Below are positions 62,083 through 64,000 of a stretch of 64,000 nt of DNA, in pieces (positions within the stretch are counted from its first letter, which is position 1; the number at the start of each line of letters is the position of its first letter). The stretch comes from Stappia sp. BW2 (GTDB lineage: Bacteria > Pseudomonadota > Alphaproteobacteria > Rhizobiales > Stappiaceae), in contig NZ_VIRG01000070.1 in NCBI RefSeq assembly GCF_008107695.1, forward strand, positions 1,116,001 to 1,180,000. The letters run 5' to 3'. The notes beneath the pieces were generated by a model. It was not told the DNA's origin and did no database searches. It saw only the letters and a program-made list of their open reading frames with translations. Both the position numbers and the translations under genes were made by a program.

Positions 62083-64000
62083 ATGAGATTTTTGGTGAAG
62101 TTTTTTGGCTACCTGTTCGGAATCGGCGCGATCTTTGCGTTGCTGATTGCCGCTGGAGTCTGGATGTATTTGCAGGACCTGACCAAGGATCTGCCGGATT
62201 ATACCGCCCTGAAGAACTACGAGCCGCCGGTCATGACCCGCGTGCACGCGGCCGATGGCAGTCTGATGGCCGAATATGCGACCCAGAGGCGCATGTTCCT
62301 GCCGATCCAGGCGATTCCGGATCGGGTCAAGGAAGCCTTCATCGCGGCCGAAGACAAGAATTTCTACACCCACATCGGTGTCGACCCGGAAGGCATTGCC
62401 CGTGCAGCGGTGCGCTTCATCCAGAATTACGGCTCGGGCCGTCGTCCGGAAGGGGCTTCGACCATCACGCAGCAGGTGGCAAAGAACTTTCTGTTGTCGG
62501 ATCTCGTGAGCGAGGAGCGCGAACGCCGCTCTGCCGCCTATGAGCGCAAGGTCAAGGAAGCCATTCTGGCGCTGCGTATCGAGCAGGCCTACTCCAAGGA
62601 CGAAATTCTCGAGCTTTATCTGAACGAGATCTATTTCGGTTTTGGTGCCTATGGTGTTGCTGCCGCGTCGCTGATCTATTTCGACAAGTCCGTTCACGAG
62701 CTCTCGCTTGAAGAAATCGCCTATCTGGCAGCTCTGCCGAAGGGGCCAAGCAACTATCATCCCTACAGGAAGACAGAAGCTGCAATCGCGCGGCGCAACT
62801 ACGTGCTCGACCGAATGATCGCTGATGGGTACGTGAGTGCCCAGGAAGGCGAGGAAGCCAAACAGAAGCCGATTGTCGTCAAACCGCGTGAAACCGGTTC
62901 CCGACTGGTCTCCGCCGAGTATTTTACCGAAGAAGTCCGCCGCGAAGTGGCTGACATTTTCGGCGACAAGCGCCTTTATGAAGGTGGGCTTTCGGTTCGC
63001 TCCACGCTTGATCCGGAAATGCAGAAACTCGCCCGCAAGGCGCTTATGAATGGTCTGATCGACTTCGATCACAAGCGCGGAGGCTGGAGAGGTCCGGTCG
63101 ACAAAATCGAGATTGGCGCTGATTGGGGAATTGATCTGGCGAAGGTGGAAGCCTTGGGCGACCTTCCCGAATGGAAGCTCGCAGTGGTTCTGGAAGCTGG
63201 CGGCGACGAAGCCAAGATAGGCCTTCAGCCGGAACGTGAAGTCAGTGGCAAGCTCTCCGACGAACGCAAGACCGGCCCCTTGTTCCTGAGCACCATGAAA
63301 TGGGCCCGCGTCAAGGGCAAGACGCCCAGTGCCGTCTCTGACGTCCTGACGCCTGGCGATGTTGTTTATGTGGAAGAGAGCCCGGTTGCACCGGGAACCT
63401 ACGAACTGCGTCAGATCCCGAAGGTATCCGGCGCGCTGGTTGCGATGGACCCCTATACAGGCCGTGTGCTTGCCCTGGTGGGCGGATTCAGCTTCGCGCA
63501 GAGTGAGTTCAACCGCGCAACGCAGGCCTACCGGCAGCCGGGTTCGTCCTTCAAGCCGTTCCTTTACGCTGCTGCACTAGATAATGGCTACACACCGTCA
63601 TCGGTGATCATGGATGCGCCTCTGGAAATCAGCCAGGGACCGGGCCTCGGCACGTGGCGGCCGCAGAACTACGGCGGCAAATTCTACGGCCCGTCGACCT
63701 TGCGCACGGGGATCGAGCTGTCGCGAAACGTCATGACCGTCCGCCTCGCGCAGGACATGGGCATGCCGCTGGTTGCTGAATATGCGAAGCGCTTCGGCAT
63801 TTACGACAACATGCTTCCGGTCCTTTCCATGTCGCTTGGTGCGGGGGAAACCACCGTGCTGCGCCTGACGACCGCCTATGCAACGATCGCCAATGGCGGC
63901 AAGAAAGTGCGGCCGACCCTGATCGACCGTATTCAGGATCGGTATGGCCGCACCATCTACAAGCACGACAGCCGCATTTGCGACGGCTGCACGCAGGACG
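62083..64000 (+). CDS. mrcA: Penicillin-binding protein 1A, 3'-truncated by window end
   Basis: The first 639 residues of a bifunctional peptidoglycan synthase; the gene continues beyond the window. An N-terminal membrane helix (about 8-30) precedes the GT51 glycosyltransferase domain with catalytic Glu90 in EDKNFYTHIGVD and EGASTITQQVAKN. The transpeptidase domain has the nucleophile Ser488 in GSSFK and SRN at 547-549; the KTG motif is not yet reached. It starts 179 bp after amiC with no terminator between, so co-transcription is possible. Confidence 0.96.
   Translation, partial: MRFLVKFFGYLFGIGAIFALLIAAGVWMYLQDLTKDLPDYTALKNYEPPVMTRVHAADGSLMAEYATQRRMFLPIQAIPDRVKEAFIAAEDKNFYTHIGVDPEGIARAAVRFIQNYGSGRRPEGASTITQQVAKNFLLSDLVSEERERRSAAYERKVKEAILALRIEQAYSKDEILELYLNEIYFGFGAYGVAAASLIYFDKSVHELSLEEIAYLAALPKGPSNYHPYRKTEAAIARRNYVLDRMIADGYVSAQEGEEAKQKPIVVKPRETGSRLVSAEYFTEEVRREVADIFGDKRLYEGGLSVRSTLDPEMQKLARKALMNGLIDFDHKRGGWRGPVDKIEIGADWGIDLAKVEALGDLPEWKLAVVLEAGGDEAKIGLQPEREVSGKLSDERKTGPLFLSTMKWARVKGKTPSAVSDVLTPGDVVYVEESPVAPGTYELRQIPKVSGALVAMDPYTGRVLALVGGFSFAQSEFNRATQAYRQPGSSFKPFLYAAALDNGYTPSSVIMDAPLEISQGPGLGTWRPQNYGGKFYGPSTLRTGIELSRNVMTVRLAQDMGMPLVAEYAKRFGIYDNMLPVLSMSLGAGETTVLRLTTAYATIANGGKKVRPTLIDRIQDRYGRTIYKHDSRICDGCTQD

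Noticed and set aside
61765..63072. Long minus-strand frame opposite amiC and mrcA.
   Set aside because: It is an antisense shadow of the two genes; its translation has no domain, and the plus strand encodes intact, well-known enzymes.

Overview
The window looks like a chromosomal segment of an alphaproteobacterium of the order Hyphomicrobiales (Rhizobiales). The basis is gene content and order: clpS-clpA behind a phasin gene, an rne-amiC-mrcA block, a dsbA-accB-accC-aat-NDUFA12 neighbourhood, a DUF1489 gene, a B12-dependent ribonucleotide reductase and a C-terminal GWW tail on RNase E. A marine member of the Stappiaceae (Roseibium/Labrenzia type) is my best guess, but that is inference. I saw no rRNA, tRNA, CRISPR array, prophage or insertion sequence.

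Layout. 0-7 kb: GNAT acetyltransferase, ACT-domain protein, two class III nucleotide cyclases, a ClpP paralogue, a degenerate truncated-globin-like protein, a YdcF-type protein and a DUF599 membrane protein. 7-15 kb: secreted and Rossmann-fold proteins, a TetR/DUF2306 pair with twin palindromic operators, a VWA-like/J-domain pair, a D,D-carboxypeptidase with SPOR domain, and a phasin behind a clear sigma70-type promoter overlaid with PhaR-like palindromes. 15-22 kb: clpS-clpA, an SDR lacking its catalytic Tyr/Lys, azlCD, GST and HIT protein. 22-33 kb: a trifunctional phospholipid-remodelling protein (MFS-PlsC-AMP ligase), a TetR/PspA/YiaAB envelope-stress-like module, SelO, and a TetR-controlled EmrAB efflux pair.

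33.6-42.7 kb is the most accessory-looking part: an AraC regulator diverges from a tightly packed operon of cupin, arylformamidase-like hydrolase fused in frame to a second cupin, class A flavin monooxygenase, and a complete branched-chain-amino-acid-type (HAAT) ABC importer. It reads as a self-contained uptake-plus-degradation module for an unidentified, probably aromatic or amide-bearing compound. Hairpins sharing an identical 23-bp arm lie on both sides of it.

43-64 kb is mostly housekeeping: nrdJ with a perfect NrdR-type palindrome upstream, a receiver-only response regulator, an NDUFA12-like complex I accessory subunit, an orphan gene behind an AT-rich leader, aat, accC, accB, dsbA, an M48 metalloprotease, a class I aminotransferase, rne, amiC, and a 3'-truncated mrcA running off the window. 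Aat, ClpS, ClpA and a ClpP paralogue together cover most of a bacterial N-degron pathway, although they are not one operon.
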